Positions 1 to 13,301 of a stretch of DNA of 64,000 nucleotides are shown here, piece by piece. The position numbers and the translations under genes were made by a program. Below the pieces are notes generated by a model. It made no database searches and had not been told where the DNA came from. It worked only from the letters and a program-made list of their open reading frames with translations. Origin of the DNA: Malurus cyaneus samueli (lineage: Eukaryota; Chordata; Aves; Passeriformes; Maluridae); the NCBI GenBank assembly GCA_009741485.1, contig CM019214.1, positions 56,772,894 to 56,836,893 of the forward strand. The letters are read 5' to 3'. The first letter of the stretch is position 1. The number at the start of each line of letters is the position of its first letter.

Positions 1-85
1 AGGACAGGAAAGAAGGTAAATGTTGGCTCTGTGGAAAGACTGACTCTGACTTCTGTCCCAAAAGACTACATACATCCTTTATTAT

Positions 86-903
86 GTGTTGAGTTGACCC
101 TGGATCTATTGTTCCACCTCCTCAACCTGACAGGGGAGAAAAATATGACAAAAGTATCCGTGGGCTGAGATAAGGACAGGGAGATCATTCAGCATTTATG
201 ATCACAAGCAAAATAGACTCAGCTTAGGGAAATTAATTTGATTTATTACCAATCAAATTAGAGGAGTGTAATAAGAAATAAAACCACAATTAAAAACACT
301 CTAACCCACCCTTTCCTTCTTTCCAATTTTGCCTCCCCCCTCCCCAGGCCACTCAGAGGGACAGGAAATGGGGGTTGCAGTCAGTTCATCACATATTGTC
401 TCTGCTGCTGCCTCCTCTTCAGGGGCAGGACTCTTCACACTCCCCACACAGGTGTCACCAGGAGCCTGCTCCAGCGTGGATGCTGTATGGAGTCACAGCC
501 TCCTCCAGACACCCAAAGGCTCCAGTGAGTAGTCATCCACAGGCTGTAGGTGGATCTCTGCTCCCCTGTGGACCTCCATGAGCTGCAGGGGGACAGGTTG
601 ACTCATCTTTACCAGGGGCTGCAGGGGAATCTCAGGTGCTGGAACATCTCCCCCTCCTTCCCTGACCCTGGTGGCTGCAGAGTTGTTCCTCTCACATATT
701 CTCACTCCTCATTTGCAGTTGCTGTTTAGTATCACAGTAGTTTTTCTTTCTTCTTAGCTCATTTTTCCCAGAGGCACCTGGGAAATCACAGTCACTGATG
801 GCCTTGGAGTCGTCTGGCGCCGGCTCTTATTGGACTCAAGGAAGGGTTCTGGCATTGTCTCACAGTAGCTACCCCTGCTGCCTGACACCAAAACCTTGCC
901 ACA
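86..903 (-). mobile_element. ERVL-like solo LTR, copy 1 (antisense)
   Basis: This matches by eye an avian ERVL-type LTR family read on the minus strand. Recognisable blocks in plus-strand order are a 'gttgaccctgg' end, 'ggacagggagatcattcagca', 'ggaaattaatttgatttatta' (whose complement holds an AATAAA poly-A signal near 243-248), a purine block around 354-380, imperfect 'ctgctccagcgtgg' units near 460-480 and 'gctgcagggggacagg' near 583-600. The right edge '..ccttgccaca' lines up with the end of the copy at 16.0-17.0 kb. No gag, pol or env sequence follows on either side, so it looks like a solo LTR. I could not find a matching target-site duplication. Left boundary is uncertain by about 15 bases. 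The family identity rests on memory of repeat sequence, not a search. Confidence 0.72.
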
Positions 904-2222
904 GAAACCCAGTACAGCCTATATGTTAGTTACCTACTCAGTTATTCATGCAATTCACACCTCTCTAAGCATGCTCCTGTGTGCTCTGCTCTCCACTGAG
1001 AGTTTGTCAACCTGTAATCAACATCAACATCTCAAAGTGCTTGCAGACTGGGAGGTCTGGGGCCAAAGCTACCACAGAAAAACAGTTTGCAAAAAACTGT
1101 GGCTGAAGGCTATGAAGTTGTTATCAAAAAAACTTTTTGACTTTTTGATAAAAACAGTTTTATTAGACCTGTCTTGGATCTACATTAAGTTACTCATCTT
1201 AATAGAGTTCTCATCTAAATAAACAGATATATGTTGATTTTGCAACAGAAGCTGTAAAATTTTTTCCTGGGACGAAGTGATACCTAAGAAATTTTGCAAA
1301 CCGGCTTTTTTCCTCCATGCTTGTTAATGGAATTGGATAAAAATGGGTCTACTTTTGTTTATAATATTTTCATAGAATCATAAATGGTATTTCCTTTTGT
1401 AAGTAGTAACCAGGCAGTATGGTTTGTACTGCTCCATGCAATTTTCTACTGTTTAGTTTAGATAAATATTAAAATTGGTTTGTTTGAAAAGCCCTCAGTT
1501 ACTGATGATAAAAGCAATTGCCACTCTTACTGCACTTATACTCCATTGAGCTTTTAGAACCTCAGCCCTGGAACTCCACTGGTGTGTTCTGAGAAGATGT
1601 CTGCAGCTCTGGGATAATTTATCAGTTAAAAATTGTTTGAAGGGGATATATGATTGTAATATATTTTCCTGATGGGTCTTCCATAAAACTTACAACAGGA
1701 GTAGAACAAGGTCACAGGGATGTCATTCAAGTTAAAGTTTCCACTCTTAGTTTCAAAATATGTGAAAACTGGCTTCATTTCTCACATCAAACTTACTGGA
1801 AGAGCATAAAAATTACCCTAAGAAGAATGCAGGTTTAATGCTTGGCCCTTATAGGGCAGGTAGTCTTTTTCAAAATGATAAAGGAAGACTGTCTCAAATT
1901 AGAAAACAATCAAACATTGTATATATGTATTATAGATGCTCGTGAAAATGGAAAGCGAGAAGGATGCTTTGTACTGTACTGGGTGGATCTACAGAACTCA
2001 GCTACAAGAAATTTTAAGGAATCCTTTTTAACCACATAGTAGGAAAACAAGAAATATTAGAGCAGTCATAACTTTTTGTCTATGTTCTTCCTCTCTTCTG
2101 GGGTGGTAGAGGGCTAGAGTAATCAACAGCACAGTAAAACAATGTCTATCTAAAGAAAGTAGAAGGAATCTCTAGCTCAGAGAAGAAGAAACAATCTGTA
2201 TCAGCATAGATAACCAGAAATT
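904..2222. other. Unique AT-rich sequence, no gene seen
   Basis: No repeat family or credible coding region was recognised here. A short hairpin (arms ttatcaaaaa at 1121-1130 and tttttgataa at 1142-1151) lies in this stretch. At 1371-1389 there is a CR1-tail-like 'catagaatcataaatgg', too short to call an element. Confidence 0.5.
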
Positions 2223-2341
2223 TCATAGAATCATAGACTGTCCTGATTTGGAAGCCCCCCCCAGGATCATCAAGTCACCTTCTGAACCTGCACAGGACAA
2301 ACCCAAGAATCACACCACATGGCATACCTGAGAGAACATCT
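2223..2341 (-). mobile_element. CR1 LINE 3' end fragment (antisense)
   Basis: The segment opens with the CR1 tail 'catagaatcatagactgtcc', the reverse complement of the 3' terminal octamer repeats. It continues through 'aggatcatcaagtcacct', 'cctgcacaggaca' and 'cccaagaatcacacca', the order of blocks in one avian CR1 3' UTR subfamily. It breaks off after 'cctgagaga'. This is a heavily 5'-truncated insertion of about 120 bases with no coding part. An eight-C run near 2256 replaces the usual 'gggacc' block. Confidence 0.82.
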
Positions 2342-4619
2342 TTTTTCTTGCTTTTAATTTTCTGCAGTGAGTGAGTGAGCATATGCTACTATTTCTGAAC
2401 AATATATATCTGTAACCTCTTTCATTTCCACCTGTGAAACAAATATCCTATTTCCTTGCAAATTGTTCCACTCTATACAATTGGGCCTATGCAGAACCTG
2501 CAGCAACTGATAACAAAACTAGAGTTCAGGAGAAAGTGGATTCATTCAGTGTTCACTAATTACCAGTCACGACTCCAGACAAGCAAAAGGTTGTAAGGAT
2601 CACACTGGAACACTGGAAATATGGCATATTCACCTCATCAGCTTTAGAAGGAAGTTTGTGTTTATAGTAATGATAAAATGAAGATATGTCAAAGGTATTA
2701 ACGATCTGTTTCAAAGGTTTTCCAACCTAATGAAACTTATGCATGGCAGATCTAGTTATCTAAAAACAAGAAATCAAATATATTTTATCAACTTAAGAAA
2801 AATATTTGCACCATGCTCCAAATCTGAAACCTGTCCTCTAGATCATTCAGCTGCACCAAGCAGCTTTTGTTGTGGTAACATGGAGCAAGCCACATATATT
2901 CAGTAAACACAAGTATTATTATGCTAATTTTAATCCTTAGCATGTACAATTTTCAATTATCAAATCATATGTTGCTGTGCATGCTGTTAGCTTAAAAAAA
3001 AAATTAAAATTTAAATCTCTCACTACTTTTTATAAAATTTATAATACCCTGGAGAACTTTTCATCTATAGATAGAGAAATAACACATTGCATATTTGCAG
3101 TTGTCACTAATCACCCAAAAATTCCACTTTATTAAATAAATAAAATAAAATCTGTTTCTGGTTCTAAATATGAAGATGGTAAACACTCTGCAAAAATAAT
3201 CAAAAGTAGAGGTGCATGAAGTAGGTATACAGAATAGTGCCTATTCTGTATTTACTGGAATACGGCATTACTTCATGTCAAATTACATTGAATTGTCCCT
3301 ACCTGGGGTGGAGTGGAGGGACTTTCACACTGTATAGCATCACCATAAGGAAAGAGAGGCGAGATTTATTTCAGAGAACAGTAATCAACTTACTTTGGGT
3401 CATGTTTAAATTGGTGCCCTAGCTCCTAGTACATAACTGGCTCTGTGAGAAAACCAGGGGCCTTCTTTCAGTCTCTGAGTATGGCTGGCCAAGTAGAATC
3501 ACTGTACAAGTTAGAGTGAAGCATTACAGTTTGCAATTTGCTCTCACTTATTCACTACTTAAGGGGTCGTTCTCTGAAGCACCTGATACATAATTAGAAT
3601 CAAGCCCTTAATTAACCCTTCTATATGCATTTAAGATAATAACAATGATTACAGTCTTGTTTTATTGCAATAAAGGGCAAACATCCACAACGAAATGTCA
3701 TATAATGTACGTTCTCTGAATTAGTTCTCACCCAGCAATTCAAGTGCCACTTACTGTGTTAACAGCACATTTGTTGCCAACATGTTAGCTTTTTTTTACT
3801 TTTAGAGTTTTGCAAGACTCTAGTAGTGAGCAATTTTGATGCTGGTAACCTACACAACTAACTGGAATGAAACACGACAGGAGAAGTGTTAGAGCTGTGG
3901 GCCTTGAGAGCTCAACATTACTTCTTTAAAACCCCGAAACCAGGTCTGAACTCCCATTTAGACGCTTCGTTGGACACAGAATTAAACAGGACACTGAATT
4001 AAAATCTGCACTGCTTAATAGTCTAATGTTAATTCACCAAAATAAATGAAAAAAATTACTCTTCCTTCCAAGACCATTTTTGGACCAAATCCAAGAAGCA
4101 TAATTTCCCCTCTTACAAAGAAGAAGCAGCTCATCATGCAGCAGACAGGTCCTGAGCTCCTGAATGAGTAAAATGTTACTCTATATGTATTGCTGAATCA
4201 TGGTCAATTTCTTGTCCACCAGCACCCCCAAGTCCAGATTCAGTACATCTGATCATATTTCAAATTGCAATAATGTTGTTTTGTATTTCTGGCAGGCAGA
4301 GTTTTTCAGCAAATTCTTATCTGAATTAAGTATCTGAAAAGATCTTAATTTTAATTTCAGATGGAAATTAATATATTACACCAAGGGGCAGATGCCTTCT
4401 CTTTCAGGCTGTGAGCAGTTTCAATGTTACAGAGTTCATGAATTTCATATATTTGAATAAGCAGTGATATTACCAAGGGTGTAACCAACCTGTTCTGCAT
4501 AGGGCATATCTGAACCTGTTGTTTTGAGCAGTCAAAACAGGGACACTTGGTCACAGTGGTCTCACCTGTTGAAAATAATGATGGGGTAGATGTGTAGTTA
4601 GCTGAGGTGAATACGGATC
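2342..4619. other. Unique AT-rich sequence, no gene seen
   Basis: Reading both strands shows short frames only and no repeat family I recognise. There is a run of A/T-only sequence around 2993-3015. Confidence 0.45.
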
Positions 4620-5082
4620 TGTCATGGACAAGGACAGAGTAAGTGACAACCCACAGTGGTTATAGATGCTGGGGTTTATTTAAGAGCCAAGAAGTTTGGA
4701 GCTTTTACTCCACTCTTATTCACTCTCTCAGTCCCTCTCTCAGTCACTCCCCACTCCAGCCATGTGTTCCATAGGTCTTGGCATGCTTTCCCTGCAGAGG
4801 TATCGCTACTGATCCAGGAATGTCAGGCAGAAGATCATGTTGGTTCTTGCCATGCTGCTGCTCACAGTGACCAGCCTCGTGTATTACCTCACACTTGTCT
4901 GTACACAGCACCCCGATTTCCCTGCTCTTCACCCATGTCCGAGATCCTTCCTTCAATCAAGATCTTCACCCACTCAGGGAGAAAACTTCTTCCTAAATCT
5001 AAATAGTGTGCACAGGCACAGCATGTGATCAGCTTCCTGACTTACAGTTCTGTTTTATGTCACTTGTCCACTGTAGGATTCA
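4620..5082 (-). mobile_element. LTR-like element (antisense), boundaries tentative
   Basis: This is an island of higher G+C in AT-rich surroundings. It reads like an avian LTR on the minus strand: 'tgtcatggacaaggacagag', then 'gacaacccacagtggttatag', then 'ggggtttatttaagag' (complement contains AATAAA near 4676-4681), then C/T-rich blocks. If the element runs TG (4620) to CA (5082), the flanking pentamers are ggatc and ggatg, a 4 of 5 match that could be a degraded target duplication. The 116-codon plus-strand frame inside it (4656-5006) runs against the element and has no protein family look. No internal retroviral region adjoins it. Family assignment uncertain. Confidence 0.48.
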
Positions 5083-8000
5083 GGATGTGCTGCTTTTGTT
5101 CAGCTCAGGTTTTATCAGTATTTTCAGAAACGTAGGCACCCAGTTATCTGCCATGTTAGTATTCACATTTTTAACTGGTTTTTCACAAGAAACATGACCT
5201 TGCAAAACATACTATGGTTATCCATTTCAGATTATAATACACTAAAAAAAATAAATGTGAAATAAATGCCAATATACACACATGATTCCTCTACTTCCAG
5301 AATTTTTCATTTTATGAATTTTTGGTCTGTCTCTGCAATGTTGCCTTTGGCAAAATAGATATTGCTTTCTAAAAACCAGATTTCACTATGCAAGTACTTT
5401 TTGAGTACTCATATTGTTTACCATCACTTGTTAGTCTATGCCAGATGATGTAGCTATATTCTTATAACGAGATAACTCATCAAAGTGAAAGCCATTAACA
5501 CATTTCTGTATTTAATCACCAAATGAAAATTGACTAAGCAAAGCAGCAATTATAATTTTAAAATGCATAGAAATAAAAAAAAAAGAAAAGTGAAAAAGTA
5601 AGTTACTTAATTTCAACAAAATGGTTACATCTAGAAGTTAAGACTGAGGTTATGACTTGGTCTGAAGTGCTTAACCTTTTCATAAGAGCCCTTCAGGGGA
5701 CTATACTAACAATAACCATGAAGGATTCCCTATACTAAAAGGGATAACCATGCTCATGTGGTCAGGTTCAAGGCCTATAAAGGAATGGTTTGTGCTTAAA
5801 CAAATGTCATCTTAAGACCTATATATAAATTTAAATGCTATCATGACAAATTGACAAGACATTACAAAATATTGCATGGTACAAGAATAGAATTTTACAA
5901 GATTCTATGTTGCTAGAAATTTTTCCATGAAACTGTTCCATGTTATGGACAGAAAACAACATAACTTTGTCTCTTAAAGTATTTCTAAGTATTTTATTTT
6001 GACACATTCTAGCACCCCAGATACTGTAGAGTTCAAGACCTCTGAAAACAGAAGACATTATATGGCTGATTAACCTGAGGGTGAAAAATCCTGTCTGCAG
6101 AAAACACTGGTACTTCATGAAAACAATACTGAAAACAAGGGCTGGAGAAGGCTGGCAGATGGATGGTTAATTTGTCTGATGAGGTTCAGAGCAGGTCAAA
6201 TGGACTTGTGTGTATTCAGTCATCATAATATCTCTGAAGCAAACAGGCATCTCTCTGCTTGGCTTTTAATGTTTTGGGGAGAGCTAATGGAGATTATGTA
6301 TTGTTCAGCATAGAAATATTCTCTGTCTCATGATCATCATGTATTGGAAATGAAGAGGACAATTTTAATTGCAAGGTCACCTAAAACATCCAGCCAGCAC
6401 CAGGAAGGGTTAGGGAAACCACTTGGTTTCTATATTCTATGCCTTGAATAAGCTGAAAATTCAGTACTCTTGACTCATTAGTCACATACATGTAGTCAGG
6501 TTCACACGTATTTATTTTCATGATCTAAATGTTTAGCACTGGCAATGCAAAGATCTGGTAATCTTCAGTGGATGGAAGAAAGTACATATTAGGTACTAAC
6601 AATGTCTCTTTTTTACAGAAAAAAAAATAAAAGTTGCACTGTTGCAGCATTTGTTTGCAACTCAAATTTCACTTTTCAACATGTAGTTTATCTGGCACAA
6701 AGTTCAACTGAAATTAATTACCACTGTAAACCAAATTGCTTTTGACTCCATAAATATGTGCCACGAATATTTCACACTTTCAAGTCGTGAGCATTTTCAC
6801 TGAATTATTATAATGAATTAACGATTATTACTAACCTAGGCCAGATAAAATTAGTTTAGAAATGTTTATTGTTTATCAGTCAGAATTGTTACTTCTTCTA
6901 GCATTATGTTTTTGTCTATCATTTATATCTCTATGACATGTATTACCTCTTGGATACATGTGCTAGTGCAATGAACGTCTATAGCCCCTCTGAAAATCAT
7001 CTTTTCTTCTCAAAGGACTTTATTACTGGGAAAGTAAAGTCTGCACTCTGATAATGAGAGAGAAGTATTTCAAGACAGGTCTTTCTGTTGGAGAGTTCAT
7101 TTACTCCATTACGTATGTCCTTTATGACTCGTTCTTGCTACCAAGAGGTATATTTTGAATTACAATTTGCAATATCTACTTATTGACAAAAAAATTAAAA
7201 ATTACTATTTTCTTGAGTGTTCCTCCCTCTCATCAATTTTTGGGGGCTGCGGATTTAAGAACTGGGTGAAAAACACTGGATGACACAGTCAGCCTTGTCA
7301 AATACCTTCAGCTTTCAAGAGTGTCTTCAACATTGCAGATTTGAATAGAATTCAATTCACAAGTGAATGGATCAGATCAAAGAAATATGAAGCTTACAGC
7401 TGAGACAAATCAAATCAATAAAGATATTTAATTCGATTAGGTCATAATTTCATACTACTTTTTTAAAATTGCTTCTTTATTTCAAATAAGTTGGCTTGGC
7501 CCCTGTGGAAAGACATTTGCTTTTATGATTTCTTTCACTTTCTGATGAATGGATGTATCATGGAGAACAAAAAGAACAGGAAAAAAAAACCCAAACAACC
7601 CACAAACAAAGGCTCTCTTAGCTTAATTTCAGTGCAAGAATATACAGAGTATAAAGAACAACAGCAACACAATTAAGTGAGGTTATCTGGAAAACAGTGG
7701 TCAAAAAGCAGAATCACAAACCTAATATCACATAAAAAAGACATGGCAAATTTAGAATTCTATTTTTATGGAAGAAAAAGAAAAAAAAAGAGAGAAAGAG
7801 AAATATTTCAAAATTGCATGCAAAGTGATAATCAGTGATTATTCATGTTTAAATTACAGATGTAATTTAAATACTTAGTTAGATCTGATCTTGAAAGCCG
7901 AGCTTCTTCTAAGTTTGAGTTCTTAAGTGACACAAATAGTTTCATATGGAAATTCTGAGAGAAGGACTGTAACTAAAGAATGGATCTGTTAGTGAGTAAA

Positions 8001-8596
8001 TAGGTTTTTAACCTCCAAAAGTGAACTAGAATAGTAAATCACAGATTGTTCACTTTCCATATAAAATTATTTCCAGTATAGACCTTCATACAGTGCATGA
8101 TGTGAACTCACAATGTCACAATTTTTCATAGCTGTTGCCAAGTCCAGTGCTCTAAAAGAGCCAAATCAGAAAAATCCTATATGAAGGGGAAAAAAACTGT
8201 TTTGCAAAAAGCTCTTTAGAATCAATAAATCATCAAGGCAGACATAGCCCATTTTTCATTGATTACTAATAGTTTCTTTCATTATTTAAATTTCTCTAAA
8301 TTTCTTATTTTATTTGTTCAGTGGACAGTAAATGTGAACATTTACTGGCTGCAGATTGCTTCCCACAGCTACTCGAAATTTTCTGTATATGTTTAGTCAT
8401 CACCAGTACATGATATTTTTACTACTCTTAGTGTAGCTGACAGCAAAAAGAACAGTAGAGAATAACAAACAGCAAATAACAGATACATATGTCCATGTGC
8501 AATGTCTTTCTTCTCATATGAATAAGTACCTAGAAAAAAAATGGTATTCCGAAGCATCCTACTAGAAAAATTTGTTCCTGTAATATTACAGTTTGC
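5083..8596. other. Unique AT-rich sequence, no gene seen
   Basis: No repeat family, RNA gene or credible exon was recognised. Reading frames stay below 100 codons. An A-rich purine patch lies around 7765-7805. Confidence 0.45.
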
Positions 8597-8624
8597 AAAA
8601 AAAAAAAAAAAAAAAAAAAAAAAA
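8597..8624. repeat. A28 homopolymer
   Basis: Twenty-eight consecutive A residues. There is no recognisable retroelement body immediately upstream, so it may be a simple repeat rather than the tail of a retrotransposed copy. The poly-Phe run in the minus-strand frame across 8393-8653 is just this tract and that frame is not a gene. Confidence 0.95.
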
Positions 8625-11600
8625 TGCAGGTAAAAACAGCTACAAGGCAACACGCCGTCTGGATGTTCAACAAAATGATGTAACGTGGTTTTAATACATT
8701 TCTTCTATATTTCTTTACATAAATAGCTTCCCCTCTTTCTGAAGTGCAGAGGAAAATAAATATAGGAACCCTAAAACTTCTAAATCAGTTTTATATATTT
8801 TTTTTTTATTTTCCTTATTCTGTATATGAAATAGAGTTAATGTTTTCTACAAGGCAGCCTCAATTATGTTTTTGTTTTCATTCATTAATATTGTATTTTT
8901 TAAACTCATAGCAAGTACATCATATCTCGCTGTGAATTTTATCATTATATTCTCTGGTTGTTATCTTATGTAATATGAAAAGTAATCAACTATCCATTTT
9001 TTTCTGAAAATCACAGAAAGACTGTCATATAAGCTATAAGAAAGCAATTTCCTGAATTCATTGACCTTTCAATTGATATCATAACACAGCATAATCACTA
9101 GGCATTTAAATTAGCAATGTAACTCCACGTAGACGGATAACAGTGAAGTCTCAAGGGTTTGTTGCCTGAACAAGACCACAGCACTGTAGCTAAAAGGGTA
9201 AATGTGCTTCATGTTTAGGGATGACCTTTAAGTCCCACAGCTGCCTATCACATATCTTGTTAATCTGCCCTGTTGTTTGGCTCATCTGCTTATTTGATCC
9301 TTTTCTTTTGTAGAAGTTTAGTTTTCAGTCGGGTCTAATGTTTCTGCTGCAGGTGCAGCACAGGTCTGTGTGCCTTATTTTATCTTAATCTAGGCTCACA
9401 GACATCTGCCTGAGGAAAATATTTGAACACTGAAAAAAAGATTATTCTTAAAAACTTTGTCTTTTCAATGGAAAGTAAAATACAAGGGGAGTTTCATATT
9501 GCTTTTCCTTTTTTGTATTTGATTAGTAGTTTGGTTTGAATCACCTGACATGATTTTAGCTTCCTTAAGGTTCAACATCTATCCTAACTGTCTATAATCT
9601 GAATAGTCATCAGAGAAGAACTGCATTCACTACTTTTTCCGGGTATTCTAGTACGCAATCAAAGAGGAGGCAAAAGAATGTCTGCATAAAGATGGCTCTC
9701 CATTTCTATACTGAGGATAAAGAGAAGCAGAAGAACAGCAGGCAAAAGAACACAAAGAAAAGCTGGAAGAATTCCAGGACAAGCTTTCAGAAGAGGTCAT
9801 GGTTGGGATAAGAATTCAAGGTCTACAAAATTTTGGTTTTTCACAATGCCTCTTCTATGTGCAATCATAGCCAGTCTGGGGACATGAGAGTGTAAATGCA
9901 TAATTTCCTTTGTTTGGACTCACAAAATTAGAGCTTTTCCATTTGTGAGCCTTTGAAATCATATGTACAGGTGTACAGAGACTGGACCCACCTAGTAGGA
10001 TCACAGTTCAGCATTAGTTGTGTCTCATGAACAGAGAGGAATTACTTAATGAAAAACAAAATTAAAACAGAGCAAAACTAAGCAACTGACTTCCTTAGTC
10101 TATGAGGTCAAATTCCATAGCCAGTGACTGGAAAAACTTTGGAAGAAACCTAAGGAATATTGTTTGGTGAAGGACTGGAAAAGTTGATTCTTTGGTGTCT
10201 GGCAGTGGTGTTTGAAATGGGTTTAGGATGACTTGCCTTAGAGGCCAAATGCCACACCACTGAAAACCCTTGACACTGACAAAAAAGATGTTAAGGAATG
10301 AATTCAAAAGGTGGTTGGACAAATGCTGTTATCCTGTAAGTCACCTCCTCTGGGCATTCACAGCTGTATTTTTGCTCCAGTTGGATTTCTACCACTATTC
10401 CAGCTTTCTACAGATTTAATTCTGATAATCTAATTAAATCCTATTCACTTAGTATTACTGTTGGTTAGCTGAAGAACCCAGCAAATCTGTGCTGTAATAA
10501 AGTAACCTCCCAAATGAGTTGACCCTACGTGATACTTGGTAGCCTGAATGGCAATACCAGAATGTTCCTCTTCGTAAAGGAACACAAGTTAATTGACAAA
10601 ATTCAAGTTAGTTTTTCTTTTTAACTGGGGGAAGGACTACAGTTTTGTGTACACAAATCACTCTGTTCTTTTACTCTATTTTTTTTCCTCTTTGACATAT
10701 AAACTTTTCTAAAATAAGCAGTAATTTTCAGGGTTTATAACATTCATTATCCCCTCTGCTTATCTTGTGTAGCAGGCTTGTGCTTCTTAAAAGGACATTT
10801 TTCTTCTTGTATTGCTGTTTACTTCTTACACAGTACTTTCACAGAGAAAATGTCACGTTGTGAAGTCTCCAGGTAACCTCCATGTAATGTTTTTTTAACC
10901 ACAACTTTATTTTACAAAAGGGCTTTTTAACAGCAAACCCAGACCAAAGCGTTGCAGAGTTTGGAGCAAAACAAAAGTTCCACAGTAAGGAAAAATCAAT
11001 GATCTTTCAAATAAATCAAGATCAAATAAAATAAGCCAGTTTAACAGAGGAGTTTAAAGCCAAACAGTGACTTGGCTTACCTGATAGCCAACCACAGGTA
11101 GAACAGATCAGATGAGTACAAAGCCAGTAGTAAATGGCTGAATCCTCTCCAATCTCATGTTGCAAACAAATAAAAAGATAATGAGTTAGCTCCTGCTACC
11201 TTTATTGGCAACTATTTGTTTCACAGCTATCTTTCTGATTTCAGTAAGAACAGAACTAAAATTAGGTGCTGTTTTATATAAGATGGCAGAAACTGGCTTT
11301 TATCATCAATCAGTTATATAATTTTGAGTAACTGTGAAGTACTGAAAGTCAATAAACATATTGGATATATCAATTAATTATTAGAATGTCTAAATTGAAA
11401 TTCAGTAAGCTGTTTCAAAATATGCAGGCCTTAATTACTTCCTTTTGCACAGAACACATGCTAGATAATTTTTTAGAATGGTATGTCTCATTAAACACTG
11501 TATTTATTCATCAGTCCTAGTGGGGTGAAAGGTTTATAGCACATAGTCAGCAGTAGAAGGAAAAATATTTGACTTGAACCTATACATTTGTTCTTATACT

Positions 11601-13301
11601 GTAAGTGATTTTGGCATGTATAAACTGATTCTTGCTCTGGACTCTCTAAATCTCAGCTAAAATGCCAAGCCAGTCATCAGCCATCCATTTCCCTTCCATC
11701 CAAGTGCTCTCCCCAGTGTAGAACCAGACACATTAGAAATTGTGCTGATACTCTGCATACACGCACAGTCTCAGGTTATTGTTTCAGTTGCCAGTTAAGC
11801 CTGGCTAGTTTTGCATAAAATAGCACATCTGACTTATCAATTGAGTCATAAAATATAAAATTATAATCATAGCTGAAAAATGAAATTTCTTTCTAAGCAA
11901 CCCCTAACATTATTAGCCAGTAGCTAGCTCACAGTAACAAAATATAAAGATCCAACTCTCTGATAGTTTATGATCCATCTTGAGTAGTCTAATATTTTAA
12001 ACAATCATGTTCAAGGTTTACCTCACAAGAGGGAAAAGAAGAAATAAGGCCACAGTTTACTATTAAATACTACTCCAGTGTAGCCAGTGAATTCACCAGA
12101 CTTCCTAAAATCTGTCAAACAATGAGAAAATACCTGAATGTCTTCAGAAACACACAAGTGTAGCACCAAATGTGGGAGACGTTTCATCTAGATTTATTGA
12201 CATAAAACTGAGGCATCAAACTTTGAGCTAGATAGATCTCCACTGCATATAGAGTATCTTCCAATAACAAGGAAGAAAGAGATTTTAGAATTAGGTACCT
12301 GAATTTTGCATATCAGAATGCAGGTAAGAGGAGTCCTACACCTCACTGTGCAACCTCATCATTGTCCACTTGAAAAGGGTAAATATTTTTGTCTGCTAAA
12401 GATATTAATAAATTAGGGAGCATTTACACCTATCTCACTAGAAGATATACTTCTAGTCACATGTCCAAAATGTTGCTTTAGAGTCTCCTCTGTGTCTTAT
12501 GGGTCTAGAAAAGTATTTTATGACATGGACTTTTTTATTTTCCCCAGCTGAATGCTATCTATCATCTATTAAAGAAATTAAAATGTTCAATTTTGATTAA
12601 TTTATATCCATTCATCTGTATAGTTACTCCTTTTCAATCATTTCACTGGTTAGTGTCTTAACAACAGGAAAGCAGAGATGTCTTGATTGAGTATCAGATA
12701 GTATGGGTCTGAATTTCATGGTTTTGCTGTTAGTTCAGTATTTTGAATTCTCACAAATCACAGTATGTTCTTATTGACTATTCTATTGCCTTTACAATGA
12801 TTTGCTATGTGATTAGTGGTAACTTCAGAAGGACAAAAATCCAAAACTTCTTGCAGAAAATACAGTGATATTTGTCCCAAAACTTCTACTCCCTGGTGGG
12901 TTTTTTCAGTTCAATTTTCCAATGCAGATCATCTTTACAACAGCTGCACTAATAGTCAATACTCCATGCCAGGTCTTATTTTCTGATCCATAGAACACAT
13001 TAAATCACTTTTACTCGCTAGTTTGCCAATTAGCTTTTTCCACTGGATGAGTTTTCTTCATCAATTAAAATTATTGGTGATCATCTAGAGTAATTTCCCT
13101 AGTTCATTGCCACTACTTCTGTGCCACTATTAAAGCTGGAATATTATGCCTTTACCAGCTGCCTTTAACCTGTCTACTGATCTAAACAGACCAATCCTGA
13201 TATTTAAATTACAAGGATGGATCTCAGACATGTGATCCATCAGACAGTAAGAAACTAGGATCCACTCAGAATTCACCTTTTTCTTTCCCTTATTTACATT
13301 C
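8625..13301. other. Unique AT-rich sequence, no gene seen
   Basis: About 4.7 kb with no recognised repeat or gene. The only frame of note (minus strand, 10095-10322, 75 codons) has no recognisable domain and no supporting context. Confidence 0.45.

Noticed and set aside
1121..1151. Small perfect hairpin, ttatcaaaaa/tttttgataa
   Set aside because: Ten-base A/T-rich arms are expected by chance in sequence of this composition and length.
896..1222. 108-codon plus-strand frame
   Set aside because: It begins at the edge of an LTR and continues into AT-rich unique DNA. No family features; a chance frame is more likely.
1371..1389. 'catagaatcataaatgg' resembling the CR1 tail
   Set aside because: Under 20 bases with no CR1 3' UTR following; not enough to call an insertion.
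4656..5006. 116-codon plus-strand frame
   Set aside because: It lies in an LTR-like element and runs opposite to its apparent direction, with no domain features.
8393..8653. 86-codon minus-strand frame with a poly-Phe run
   Set aside because: The run is the complement of an A28 homopolymer; no gene.
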